20,043 nucleotides of DNA from assembly GCA_037176905.1 (NCBI GenBank), contig JBBBWG010009580.1:2669-22711 (forward strand), in the 5' to 3' direction. Position 1 is the first letter of the stretch. Each line of letters opens with the position of its first letter. Shown here piece after piece: positions 9,043 to 18,591 of the stretch. The position numbers and the translations under genes are program-made. Origin of the DNA: Azolla pinnata. Its lineage: Eukaryota > Streptophyta > Polypodiopsida > Salviniales > Salviniaceae. The notes beneath the pieces are model-generated. The model was not told the DNA's origin and searched no databases. It saw only the letters and a list, made by a program, of their open reading frames with translations.

Positions 9043-9610
9043 GTCTTTCTGCAAACCACGTCCGCTCGCTGTACATACCATGTTCAAAGACCGAAAGCGC
9101 AGACATAGCTCAGATGATCGCTATGGCTACTGGCCACACCATTCTGTACAGCGGAGAAAAACATGGTATGTGTGATCTCTGATGCACGCAGTACACGCAA
9201 CATACAACAGGCTTTCTCTCTCTCTCTCTCTCTCCCCCTTTCTGTGTCTTCCTGCAAACCATGCCTGCTCGCTGTACATACCATGTTCAATGACGAAGAA
9301 AGCACAGCCATAGCTGATCTGATCGCACAATCGCTATGGCTACTGGCCACACCATTCTGCACAGCGGGAGAAAACCTGGTATGCGCTCTCTCTGATGCAC
9401 GCAGTGCAAACAACAACAGGCTTTCTCTCTCTCCCTCCCTCCCTCCTCTCTTTCTGTGTCTTTCTGCAAACCACGCCTGCTCGCTGTACATACCATGTTC
9501 AAAGACGAAGAAAGCGCAGGCATAGCTGATCTGAGCGCACGGTCGCCTACGCCATGGCTACTGACCACACCATTCTGTACAGCGGGAGAAAACATGGTCT
9601 GTGTGCGCTT
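8585..9610. repeat. Five-copy array of 203-259-bp units with internal CT tracts
   Basis: Units share 'tggctactggccacaccatt', 'tgtacagcggggaaaaacat', 'gatgcacgcagtacatacaa', 'caggctttctctctctct', 'ctgctcgctgtacataccat' and 'agctgatctgatcgcac'. The 'ctggccacacc' landmark is at about 8668, 8927, 9130, 9343 and 9561. Each unit carries a CT-rich tract of variable length, which explains the length variation. Several reading frames stay open across the array on both strands, but they are Ser/Leu or Arg/Glu simple sequence, so I do not call genes. Confidence 0.9.
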
Positions 9611-9689
9611 TCTTTGACGCCTCGAGCTGCACACAGTACAACAGACCTTCTTCTCTCCTCCCTCTCCCTCCCTCTCTCTCTCGATCTTG

Positions 9690-10510
9690 CTTTCCATGGA
9701 CGAATCGAACACCTTCCACAACACCATTTCTTGATCGATCGACCAACCGCACCACATTCTCGTCTTCTATGTACACTGGCGAGGCACCTGCGAGAAGCTT
9801 CTCTTGCTCGCCATGGACGAATCGACCACCTCCCTCCCTCTCTCTCTCTCTCTTTCTCTCGATCTTGCTTTCCATGGACGAATCGAACACCTTCCTTCCA
9901 CAACACCATTTCTTGATCGATCGACCAAGCGCACCACATTCTCGTCTTCTATGTACACTGGCGAGGCACCTGCGAGAAGCTTCTCTTGCTCGCCATGGAC
10001 GAATGGAGCACACTTCTAACAAAACCGTTTCTTGATCGATCGATCAAGCGCACCACGGTATCGTCTTCTACGTGTACACGGAGGAGGCACCCGCGAAAAG
10101 CTTCTCTTGCTCGCCATGGACAAATCGAATACCTTCCACCACAAAACCGTTTCTTGATCGACAGATCAAGCGCACCACGTACCCTCCTTCCGCCACAAAA
10201 CCGTTTCTTGATCGACCGACCAAACGCACCACGTACCGTCTTCTAAGCACACGGACGAGGCACCCGCGAAAAGCTTCTCTTGCTCCCCATGGACGAATCG
10301 AACACCTTCCCACCACAAAAACCGTTTCTTGATCGATCGATCAAGCGCACCACGTACCGTCTTCTACGCACACGGGCGAGGCACCCCGCGAGAAGCTTCT
10401 CTTGCTCGCCATGGAAGAATTCGAAACACACTTCCACAAAACCGTTTCTTGATCGATCGGCCAAACGCACCACGTATCGTCTGCTACGTACACGGGTGAG
10501 AAACCCGCGT
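9690..10510. repeat. Array of about 121-bp units with GATCGATC palindromes
   Basis: Units contain 'ccatggacgaatcgaacacc', 'ccgtttcttgatcgatcga', 'caagcgcaccacgtaccgtc', 'acgggcgaggcacccgcgaa' and 'aagcttctcttgctcgccat'. 'ccatgga' marks copies at 9694, 9811, 9872, 9993, 10114, 10287 and 10409. The typical spacing is 121-122 bp. Exceptions are an extra CT-rich half unit (9811-9872) and a 173-bp unit in which the palindromic segment is itself duplicated. Perfect 18-bp palindromes CTTGATCGATCGATCAAG occur at 10031-10048 and 10328-10345, with near-palindromes in the other copies. Long frames are open on both strands across the array, but they only reflect repeat units without stops. Confidence 0.9.
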
Positions 10511-10514
10511 GTGC

Positions 10515-10534
10515 GCGAAGCTAAAAAGCTTCGC
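10515..10534. repeat. Perfect 8-bp stem, 4-nt loop hairpin
   Basis: GCGAAGCT at 10515-10522 pairs perfectly with AGCTTCGC at 10527-10534 around an AAAA loop. It lies at the distal edge of the 121-bp array. Confidence 0.8.
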
Positions 10535-10645
10535 TGAGGGGCACGTGCTGCCGACGGCTAGGAAAAGGAAAGGAGCAGAAGCAACCAGCAAGAAGCAGGA
10601 AGCAGAAGCTTGTTCTGACATGGCCATGGCGCGTGGAAGCTGCAG

Positions 10646-10697
10646 GTTTCTTTCTCAGAAACCCTAGAATGCAGTTTCTTTCTCAGAAACCCTAGAA
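10646..10697. repeat. 28-bp-spaced direct repeat ending in CCCTAGAA
   Basis: A 24-bp block, GTTTCTTTCTCAGAAACCCT followed by AGAA, occurs at 10646-10669 and 10674-10697. Each copy is also a small inverted repeat (GTTTC...GAAAC). Confidence 0.85.
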
Positions 10698-10744
10698 AAC
10701 CAGTTTTCACGCGAGATTTTTTTCGCACGTGTGAAAATACATGG

Positions 10745-11000
10745 AGTATGTGTGTATGTATGTATGTATGTATGTATGTATGCATGCATGTATGTATGTG
10801 TTTGTGTCTGTATGTATGTATGTATGTATGTATGTATGTATGTGTTTGTGTCTGTCTATATGTATGTATGTATGTATGTGTGTATGTATGTGTGTATGTA
10901 TGTATGTATGTATGTATGTGTGTGTGTATGCATGCATGCATGTGTGCATGTATGTATGTGTTTGTGTATGTATTGTATGTGGGGGTATGTATGTCTGCAT
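10745..11000. repeat. (GTAT)n microsatellite with interruptions
   Basis: A long tract of GTAT units is interspersed with GTGT, GCAT and GTTTGTGTCT. A sub-block of GTATGTATGT followed by GTTTGTGTCT repeats, so there is some higher-order structure. Reading frames over it (Met/Tyr/Val/Cys or His/Thr/Tyr/Ile) are repeat artefacts. Confidence 0.95.
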
Positions 11001-11466
11001 AGAACAAACCATACTCTTGCAAGCTACAAATGCAATCGAGACTAATTCGAATCGCCAGATGTATGTTTCCAACCAGAAGAACGGTAAATTTAACAAAATA
11101 TCCGAATTTTAAGAAATGTATGTATCTAGATTAGTTTTTCTAAACAGAAAGGAACAAATTTTATGATTAGTTTTTTCAACAAAGAGAAAGAAAAAAGCAC
11201 ATCGCATTCGCAAACGCTTGCAAACCTGCATTCGTGTTTGCAAAAACCAGAAGCTTTGCGAATGTTACGTTCTATGCATGTATGTATGCTGCATGCATGA
11301 ATGTATGCACAGAACAAACCATACTTTTGCAAGCTGCAAACGCAATCGAGAATGATTCAAGCATTGGAGATTGGTAAATCACCAAAAGCAACGTTTGCAA
11401 ACTTGCATTCGTGCTTGCAAAACCAGAAGCTTGCGAATGTTATGTTTCTATGCATGTACGTATGCA
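10999..11466. repeat. Segmental tandem duplication, 310-bp offset
   Basis: 'agaacaaaccatac', then 'ttgcaagct', 'gcaatcgagaa', a 'ttgcaaac' / 'gcattcgtg' / 'ttgcaaaa' / 'ccagaagct' / 'gcgaatgtta' block, and 'tctatgcatgtatgtatgc' occur in the same order at about 10999-11288 and 11309-11466. The first copy has roughly 110-130 bp extra in the middle. Divergence is modest. Confidence 0.82.
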
Positions 11467-11469
11467 TGC

Positions 11470-11635
11470 AGGGGCCAGGCATGTTGCATGCATGCATGCA
11501 TGTATGTATGTATGTATGTATGTATGCATGGGTGTGCATGTATGTATGCATAGGTGCACGATGCACACATGCAGGCATGGGTATGTACATTGTATGTATG
11601 TGGGCATGTGTTTGCATGCATGTATGTGTGCAGTC
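11470..11635. repeat. (GCAT/GTAT)n microsatellite
   Basis: An alternating tract of GCAT and GTAT tetramers with short unique interruptions. It contains many overlapping TGCATGCA palindromes. No coding meaning is seen. Confidence 0.9.
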
Positions 11636-11858
11636 AAGGTGTTCCAAGTAGAGTTTTGTTTTCCTACAGATGCAGATAAGATTTCTCATGAATTCAATTA
11701 AAGACTTAAATCACGAAATCTCGCTTGCTAATCCAGACGAAGCCAAAAAAAAAACCAAAACCTCTGCAGATTCAGTCAAAACCTTCCGACGAATCGGTTT
11801 CCAGAATCAATCAAGGAATCGGCCGACATACATGCACGTCAAATGCATACATGCATGC

Positions 11859-11934
11859 ATGACATGAATCCGTTGCCTTAAAACCGTCATCACATTATGA
11901 CATGAATCCGTTGCCTTAAAACCGTCATCACATT
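11859..11934. repeat. Perfect 38-bp tandem duplication
   Basis: The 38-bp unit starting 'atgacatgaatccgttgcct' is present at 11859-11896 and 11897-11934 with no mismatch, which implies a recent event or sequence homogenisation. Confidence 0.95.
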
Positions 11935-12032
11935 GCAGTTTCCCCCCCAGGTGCAAGAAAGGTGCAAATTGATAGACACCCATGTCCCTTAAGAATGTAC
12001 ATATGCTGCCATCTATCCACCACATCCATCCA

Positions 12033-12090
12033 TGTGTGTGTGTGTATGTATGTATGTATGTATGTATGTGTGTGTGTGTGTGCATGTGTG
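12033..12090. repeat. (GT)n-(GTAT)n-(GT)n microsatellite
   Basis: A compound simple repeat with GT runs flanking a GTAT core. It is the third GTAT-type tract within about 1.3 kb. Confidence 0.95.
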
Positions 12091-12099
12091 CAGATTGCA

Positions 12100-13920
12100 T
12101 GTCCCAATGCTTGGTAACTGCAGTTACACTTCTTTCAACACAAAATGGGGAAAAAATTGCTGATTCTTTCGGTTGCAGCATCGGTATAAGTTGATCAGGT
12201 CAATCTTGGAACCTGTAATGCAATCTTGCCATTCGGGGTCTAGGTGGAATACTGAAAGCAGCTCTTATTTCATGTATAATAACTGCAGATCTCGTAACGG
12301 TCATCTCGCATGCTCGTCACCTTCTTGCTGTTACAGATTGTACGAATCGCCATCTTGTTATCAGCGTTACTTACTGCCGATTGTAATTCATTCAGGCAAA
12401 GCCACGCATGCCAATCTGGGCTGTTTTTGCTGGGATAATGGTATATGATGTGATGTAACATCGACGAGCCACATTATATTGGTCATCATGTTATATACGA
12501 TATGCTATCCAGCCGATCGTGGGACATGACTTGCTAGAACGAACGAATCGAAGTGTTTATTGCAAGGGCATCATTGTCTGAGCTCACATGTTTAGTCACA
12601 GTCTAACCGATCTACAAGATAATATAACTTGATCAATCTTTCGATCAAATACTGCTTCAATTCCATCTTATAGTAAGCTGACCCAGAGGCAGAGATTGAT
12701 GCTTTGCGGTTCAGAACAGAGCTAGAACTACATGGTTCAAGTAAACGAATTCTGAGTCGAGATGCATGTACATGAATGCTCGATTCACAATTCTCGTCGA
12801 TAAACTTTAGTTTAGCAAATGCTCAACCATAGTGTCATATTTAAAGAGTTCAACAAAGTTTTGAAGGAGTTCTGTCGGTCACTGGCTCAATTTGGTATTT
12901 GGATTTGGTTAAAGCTCCCGTACACTACTCAAATAACATTTTTTATCGAACAACAAAACATGTGAAAATCACCGCCAAAATGAGATCCATAACAACACCA
13001 TAACAACATGTACCATAAATCAAAGCCTGAAATTTCATTCACGATATCCGAATCGCAAGGTTTTAATACACACAATCCAGTAACTATGCCTATGAAGAAC
13101 ATGCCAAATAGCCTCCATTTTTACTGGCCAGAAATGCCGATAGCATATATACATGTACAACACATAGATATGTTTACAAATAGTAACTGCACTCGATCTG
13201 ATAGCTCTAATTCACACCTATTCTGTCGGTATTTGTGGATAATCCATTGCTTGGCTAGGCAGATTTTTTCTGAGGTCATTTGGCAAAGCCAACAATGACC
13301 ATAATACAACATTTTACAAGAGTTTAGTTACTACATGGAAGGGGCAGCAATGATCATTGCACTCGTATGATACCTCTAGTGAAGGAAAATCCCCTCCGGA
13401 TTCGCAGTCTTTCTATGCGTTTGCGTTTGGGTTTCGATCATTTATCTCCCGATGATTCTGCGAAATCAGTCTTCCTGATTATCTCTTGGTTCTCATTTAT
13501 ATATATAGATATCCCTACGAGAAGTGATTGCCATTCACTGAGCTGGGAAAACCCTTCATTTGTGGACTCCCATTAGTGGTGAATTTGCATGCATTTGATA
13601 ATCCACTCCTCATGCCGACTACTCACTGCACAAAATATAGGGGGAAAAAAAGGATTCAGAATTCAATCACTTGATCTCTTCAAATGGGAACTTACTATTT
13701 AGAAAAAAGGCACTTTTTCACGTTAGCTGGAGCTAATGAAAATGATGTCAGTACTTCAGTATTTAGTCTTTTGAATCTCTTAAAACAGAACATACTATTT
13801 TAAATAAAGGGGAAGTTTTTCATATGCTCTATCCATCTAAAAATGTTTCTGGAGATCACTGATTGGGGAAGGAATGATCTGAGTTCAGGAGAAATTCCAG
13901 TTTTAAAAGAAGTAAGGGGC
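12100..13920. other. Intergenic stretch with no recognisable gene
   Basis: Only short reading frames without recognisable domains are present on either strand. No tRNA, repeat array or clear promoter was found. The part nearest 13920 would hold the 3' UTR of the minus-strand PP2C gene, but I see no AATAAA on that strand close to the stop. Confidence 0.5.
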
Positions 13921-13923
13921 TGC

Positions 13924-16042
13924 TTACATTTGGGAGGACTTTGAATTCCTCGGATTGAGGAACAAGCAAACCACTGCACAATCGTCTGCGTTTGACATCT
14001 CATAATATTCCCTCCAAGCTTTAGCTGCAGCATCGACTACAGCATTCGCAGCCAACGATTGGTCAGCAGTCGATGCCACTATCTCCACAACTTCTTCGTT
14101 GCTCAACACATCCCATACCTGTGAACCATACAAAATCGCAACATTTTCATGGTTATAAATCTTACTTATTAGTCAGCCTTTTACAATCAAAGACGTTTCT
14201 AATTTATTACTGATTGACTGCTAGTAAAGAAAATTTCCTATTCTTCAGCACATCTCAGAAGATAGCCAAAGAACAGTTCTATGCATACATATCTAAATAT
14301 ACTCTCGACACGGATAAAATCGTTTCTCTACAGTACGATCATAAGAAAGTAGTTTTAATAGGAAACGATCACACTTACCCCATCAGTCGCAAGTACAACA
14401 AACATGTCATTTGCCGTAAGCCGTCTATGTGTGAAATCAGGCTCTGATATTACACCATATCTCTTGAGACAGAAATCACCCAATACTCTTGACATAGCAA
14501 GGCCAGGCGCATTATGATGCGGAAGCCAAACTCTCTTGACCGATGGTTCATGACGTAGAGCACGAATTCGGCCATTGAAACTCCTGATCCGCTCGGCCTC
14601 ACCTACATAAAAGAAACAAAAGAAATTCTGACTTTCTTTCCCATAGATGTATCTTCAGGTTTAGTGAAATAGTTGTGTTAAATGAACATGTGTAAGTATG
14701 TGTGTATGAGTATTAGAAAATGATTCAAAAAGCAAAATGGATACCTAAGGTACTTACTTGGTATATCTGGCTTCAAATCAACAGTAAGTTGTATAGCCAT
14801 AAGAGAACCATCATCCCCCACTGTTCCCAGAACAGCCCTCGAGTCGCCGACATTCCCAATAAGTAGATCATTTCCCTGCAGGGTACCATCCAACACACAA
14901 AACAAAAGTTCCTTGCAAAATGATCTTCATACTGATGGGAATTCTCATAGATATGCAAAAACTTAGTTAGTCTTTCCACCAGTGCCCATCAAATTATCAA
15001 ATGACAAAATTATGGTTAATATTCTTACCATCTTCACCATTGAGACGGCTGTACAACCACTCGATAGACAGTTGATGCTCTTAGATATGGAAAGCTCATA
15101 ATCCATAATATCGTATGCTTTGAGAAAACAGTCTTTCCAAGCATTGATAAACTCCATGGATTCTTGCCGAGAGAATTTAGGACTGAGAAATCCATCTTCA
15201 GATTCCTCCCCACTTGAGATGAAAGATTTGAGACCCTCATTAGAATACCAGCAGGATTCCAACAGCATTGGTAGTGTTTCTCGAACATGTCTCGAAACAA
15301 AGTGCCCATGTGGACCATGACCATCAAATACACCACAAAAGATGGTTTCATCGAGAGAAGTGAAGTCCTAGAAACAGAAAAAGAAAGAGCAATCTCGGTC
15401 AGATAAACTAAATAAGTATGAATTTTTCGAAGTTCTTTCCGTTCCCGTTCACAAATCAGTATCACATATAACCAAAGAAAATACGTGTGAACATATAAAT
15501 AGATGTTCAAGAAGACAAAGCAATTGTATGAGCATAGATGGGTATAGTCATCAGAATAAACCAGACTTCCGTAAACCCAGCCATCTCTTGTATCCAGATA
15601 CCACGATTTTCTCTATGAATTAATCCAAATAATGCGTGCACACATCAATGGATGTGAAATGAAGAAAAGAGAAATAGTGGCAGCAAACAGAAATTTATAC
15701 CTCAATTACCACCATAGCATCTTGGTTGATTCCTTTCTCGCCTTGCTTCATAAAGAGGGAAGCGATCTCCGACGCTCCATTCGAGCAGCAGATCTGGGAG
15801 TATGTCTGAGGAAGTATATGCGCAATAGATCTTCTCATTGAAAGATCCCTGCGGAGATCTTCATCTTTCTCGATAGTGTCTGAGGTTCCATCATCATCAT
15901 CATGTTCCTGATACTGCGCCACTGCAGTATTGGGCCAAGCATTGCTATGTTTTGGAGGCAGGGCATCGGGCCATAGAGCAGATTCCCAGCTGCTCTGGAG
16001 CATTCTCCACGAGACCGCGAGAAAACTCAAGCAATCTGTCAT
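13924..16042 (-). CDS. Protein phosphatase 2C (PPM family), complete five-exon gene
   Basis: This encodes a metal-dependent serine/threonine phosphatase of the plant PP2C family. The exons on the minus strand are 16042-15701, 15367-15029, 14875-14758, 14602-14379 and 14118-13924. All introns are GT-AG, the phases agree, and the product is 405 residues. Motifs are GINQDAM (104-110), FDGHG (128-132, metal-binding Asp), SGCTAV (217-222), NVGDSRAVLG (235-244), MSRVLGDF (exon 4), LATDGVWD (337-344, metal-binding Asp) and NADDCAVVCL (384-393). NQDAM and GVFDGHGPHGH resemble clade E plant PP2Cs. The start is the ATG at 16042, giving MTDCLSFL. Family members often begin MGxC with an acylation site; here Gly2 is absent. 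An acidic DDDD run lies near residue 50. The TAA stop lies inside AAT|GTAAGC, a good donor sequence, so a further 3' exon cannot be excluded. Confidence 0.95.
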
Positions 16043-16356
16043 TTCGATATTCCACAACGCTGGCGAGCAGGGCTTCGTCTCTTCCTCTTTCCTGGAACCC
16101 AAAGGGAGGGAAACAACCTGAGCAGAGGATCAAGAAAGAAGAAAAGAAACGCCGCTGGTCGGTATGAGGAATCCAAAATGCTTTGGAACACCCACTTCCT
16201 CTTTGAAAATGCTTTGCTCTTCTCCTGTAGAAAGCTTCTAGCAACGGAGAGGAAGGAAGGAATCCTTTCAACAAGCAAAGACTGAAGCGTGGGGAAGGAA
16301 TGGAGAACTTTGAGAACACTTTCTCCCTTGTGTATGACTATTAAACACACACACAC

Positions 16357-16375
16357 TATATATATATTATATATA
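16357..16375 (-). promoter_or_regulatory. TATA-rich candidate core promoter of the PP2C gene
   Basis: A run of TATATATATATTATATATA lies about 315-335 bp upstream of the PP2C start codon on the minus strand. A start site about 30 bp downstream would give a leader of roughly 285-290 nt. A (CA)n run is adjacent, so this may be only simple sequence. A leader intron with a more distant promoter is an alternative, because there are acceptor-like CTCAG and TTCCAG sequences between 16130 and 16090. Confidence 0.35.
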
Positions 16376-16520
16376 GAGAGCTCTGTTCCCTTGCAAGTTT
16401 AATGGAGTGGAAAAGAAAAGCTCTCTGGGGACCCTACTAAGGGGATATCTGCTCTGATCCTCTCGAGGGCACTTTTTTATGTGGCAAAGAGGATCGCCAG
16501 CTCCCAACACCAGGAAAAAA

Positions 16521-16550
16521 GAGAAAGAGAAAGAGAAAGAGAAAGAGAAA
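16521..16550. repeat. (GAGAAA)n hexanucleotide microsatellite
   Basis: About five tandem GAGAAA units. They produce a Ser/Phe-rich open frame on the minus strand over 16367-16993. That frame starts with TTG rather than ATG and shows no domain, so I do not call it a gene. Confidence 0.9.
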
Positions 16551-16756
16551 CCAAAAAAAACCAGCAATTCCAGAGCCAAAATGGAAAAAGACTGCAAGCA
16601 CTTAATGCCATCTTTTGCTTGTGTCCGCAGACAGCATATACCATTAGACATATATGCAAGAATACAGATTGAATGCGTGCGTGTATGTATGTTATGCTTT
16701 TGGGTGCGGAGATTAGAAGGGAAAAAAAAGGAAAGCAGAGGAAAATCAGACACAAA

Positions 16757-16766
16757 TTGGGCCCAA
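16757..16766. promoter_or_regulatory. TTGGGCCCAA palindrome upstream of PP2C
   Basis: A perfect 10-bp palindrome contains TGGGCC in both orientations. TGGGCC/GGCCCA elements are known in plant promoters as TCP-type or site II motifs. The position, about 715 bp upstream of the PP2C start codon, is compatible with a promoter role, but a single such site is weak evidence. Confidence 0.2.
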
Positions 16767-16799
16767 ATTGTTGCAACCGAATGATTCTCTGTGGCATTT

Positions 16800-17600
16800 T
16801 GCTCTATAGCAAAGACGCCCACGCTTTTGGACAAGCTTAATGATGGAATCAGAGCAAATGCTGGCAAACAAAAGAGGGTCACAAGCGGAAGTTGTGGTCT
16901 GGAGCAGCCCTCCAAAATGACAGTAAAATGCAGGAGGGGGGGAAAGAAAGAAACTGCACAGCGACAGGAATCTGTGGTCCAGAGAAACCCCAAGGGCAGG
17001 CACTAAATGCAAGTGCATGGATATATCGTCTGTCGGATCCCCAATCTCGGACTTTTGCTCGCTTTAGATGTGTTCAGCTATGAAGCCGCAAAAAAAATTC
17101 GGGGAGCTTCTGGCGCAGATATTTCAGATCTGGGAAATTTTGGGAGGAAAGAAAACGGTTCAGATTTTCGATCCGGATGCATACATACGTGGATCCGTCC
17201 GATGATGAGCTAGATTTGGATCCATACTACGAGCAGTTCTGATCCTCCCGTGGCCCTGCACGCTTCGCCTCCGGTTGTTCTTTTCGCCTTTGAATGGCTC
17301 TGAGGAGTCAAGATCCGGTGTTGATGTGTTCCATGCAAGCGCCTCAGATCCCAGGGCGTGGAATCAAAAGGCACGTCGATCACAAGCTATAATTTTGGAA
17401 GGGAAAGGAACAGGGAGAGGAGCTTAAATGCTCGAGAGGAACTGATCCATCTGCCCCAGAAAAAGACAGGCTTGCGTTGATGTGTTCCATCGGAGAGCCT
17501 CAATTTAGCATCCTGGGGATGCAAATCCAGACAAGAAAGCAGGCAAAGAGAAATATGGAAAGCCTTCTGGAAAAAGGCTCCATTGATTCGTCTTGATGCG
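16800..17600. other. Stretch with no assignable gene
   Basis: Short frames exist on both strands, for example one ending DPSDDELDLDPYYEQF at 17189-17239 on the plus strand. None has a start codon, consistent splice sites or a recognised domain. The stretch may be promoter, leader or leader intron of the PP2C gene. Confidence 0.4.
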
Positions 17601-17621
17601 GTGATGTGCGAGGGCTGAGCT

Positions 17622-17789
17622 ATGGTGGAGCTTGAGGAAGGGGGGGGGGAGATTCATCATCAATGCTGGAGATGGAAATGCCCCGATGCAACCGATGGTG
17701 ATGATGATGATGATGATGATGATGCTACTGTTGGTGGCGGTGGTGATGAATCGATAAATCGATCAATCGATCAATCGATCAATCGATGA
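17622..17789 (+). CDS. Small ORF (55 residues), acidic, unrecognised
   Basis: An ATG-started frame reads MVELEEGGGEIHHQCWRWKC, then an Asp8 run from a GAT repeat, then a Gly4 run, then Ser-Ile-Asn-Arg units from an ATCGATCA repeat. A Cys/Trp/His-rich core between two acidic or simple-sequence stretches is unusual. However, the frame depends on a 10-base G run, whose length may be wrong, and on simple repeats. No homologue is recognised and no splice model links it to other exons. I regard it as more likely fortuitous than real. Confidence 0.15.
   Translation: MVELEEGGGEIHHQCWRWKCPDATDGDDDDDDDDATVGGGGDESINRSIDQSINR
17700..17787. repeat. (GAT)8 microsatellite and ATCGATCA repeat
   Basis: Eight GAT triplets (17700-17723) are followed, after a short GGT-rich spacer, by overlapping ATCGATCA units at 17750-17787. 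Each ATCGAT is palindromic. Confidence 0.92.
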
Positions 17790-18008
17790 GAGGCTTTTTC
17801 GCCTCTGTCGGATGAACTTATGGCTATGGAGATTGACAACAAAACTCAGCACTTTCTAGGGTTTGGATTCATGGCTGGTTTGTTGGCTTCTCAGCCCCAG
17901 CATTAGCAGAAACAGCAGAAGCAGAATGCAAAGGAAATCCACAAGAAGGAAGATGGAGATGGAGATGGAGATGGAGAAGAAGAAGAAAGAAAGAAAGAGA
18001 TTTCTTAC

Positions 18009-18120
18009 CAAATGATAAAACCTTGATCAGACGTTCCTTTTGCACGGAGGAACCATGGATTCTGACTGCCTTCGCTTGCCCCGAAGATTTACAGAAAGAC
18101 TCGAGTACCAAATCACGCAT
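18009..18120 (-). CDS. Candidate first exon of an unassigned minus-strand gene
   Basis: An ATG at 18120 opens MRDLVLESFCKSSGQAKAVR, followed by IHGSSVQKERLIKVLSF. It runs to a consensus donor TTTG|GTAAGA (phase 1) at 18009/18008. The segment has balanced, protein-like composition with no simple repeat. An upstream ATGATGATGAATGCGTGA on the same strand overlaps the start and would act as a five-codon upstream ORF. I could not find a matching next exon between 18000 and 16400. It may instead belong to a leader of the PP2C transcript or be chance. Confidence 0.22.
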
Positions 18121-18345
18121 TCATCATCATCTACAAAAATCGAGAGGGGAGGGGCAAAAATCTCAAGCAAAAGACGGGAAGCAAAATCGTCGATTTCCCT
18201 CTCAGAAGAAGATCGGCGCTGAGCTGTCTGATTGAGAGAGAGCCTTCTTTTATGTCGCTAGTCGCTTCCCTCTTCGTATTTCTCTGTCGTTCCGATACAT
18301 TGTGTACAGAAAACACACGAGCACACACTGTATCAATCCCTCGTT

Positions 18346-18390
18346 CTCTTTCTCTTTCTCTTTCCCTCTCTCTCTCTCTCTCTCTCTCTG
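18346..18390. repeat. CT-rich microsatellite
   Basis: A tract of TCTCTT and TCTC units. CT tracts are common in plant 5' leaders, and on the plus strand this one precedes an ATG-rich region near 18420-18570, but no gene there is supported. Confidence 0.9.
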
Positions 18391-18591
18391 CCTACCTGTC
18401 TAATCTCTGTCTTTCTGACATGGAAAAATCTTCTTCCTCTCTATCCACGTCAATGGAACTGGAGAGAAACGACTCTCCTTCTCTCTTTCCCTGTGCCTCT
18501 GTGTCTCTGTTTCTTTCTATCCACGTCAAGAAATAGAAGAAGTGAATCGTGAGACGAGCTCGGGGGCGATGGATATGGCGCTGACGATGCA

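Noticed and set aside
8628..10022. Many long frames on both strands across the satellites
   Set aside because: They are translations of stop-poor repeat units and CT/GA tracts, and the same DNA is open in several frames at once.
10558..11112. Long Met/Tyr/Val/Cys and His/Thr/Tyr frames over the GTAT tract
   Set aside because: They are pure tetranucleotide-repeat translation, open in all phases because the unit lacks stops.
12173..12448. 91-residue plus-strand frame
   Set aside because: No recognised motif, no splice context, and in-frame composition typical of noncoding AT-rich DNA.
16367..16993. Long minus-strand open frame (208 residues) upstream of PP2C
   Set aside because: It starts at TTG, its longest stretch is translated (GAGAAA)n, no domain is visible, and it overlaps the likely PP2C promoter.
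17790..17812. AGAGGC-TTTTTC-GCCTCT hairpin resembling a bacterial terminator
   Set aside because: Plant nuclear genes do not use such terminators, and the 6-bp stem is expected by chance at this scale.
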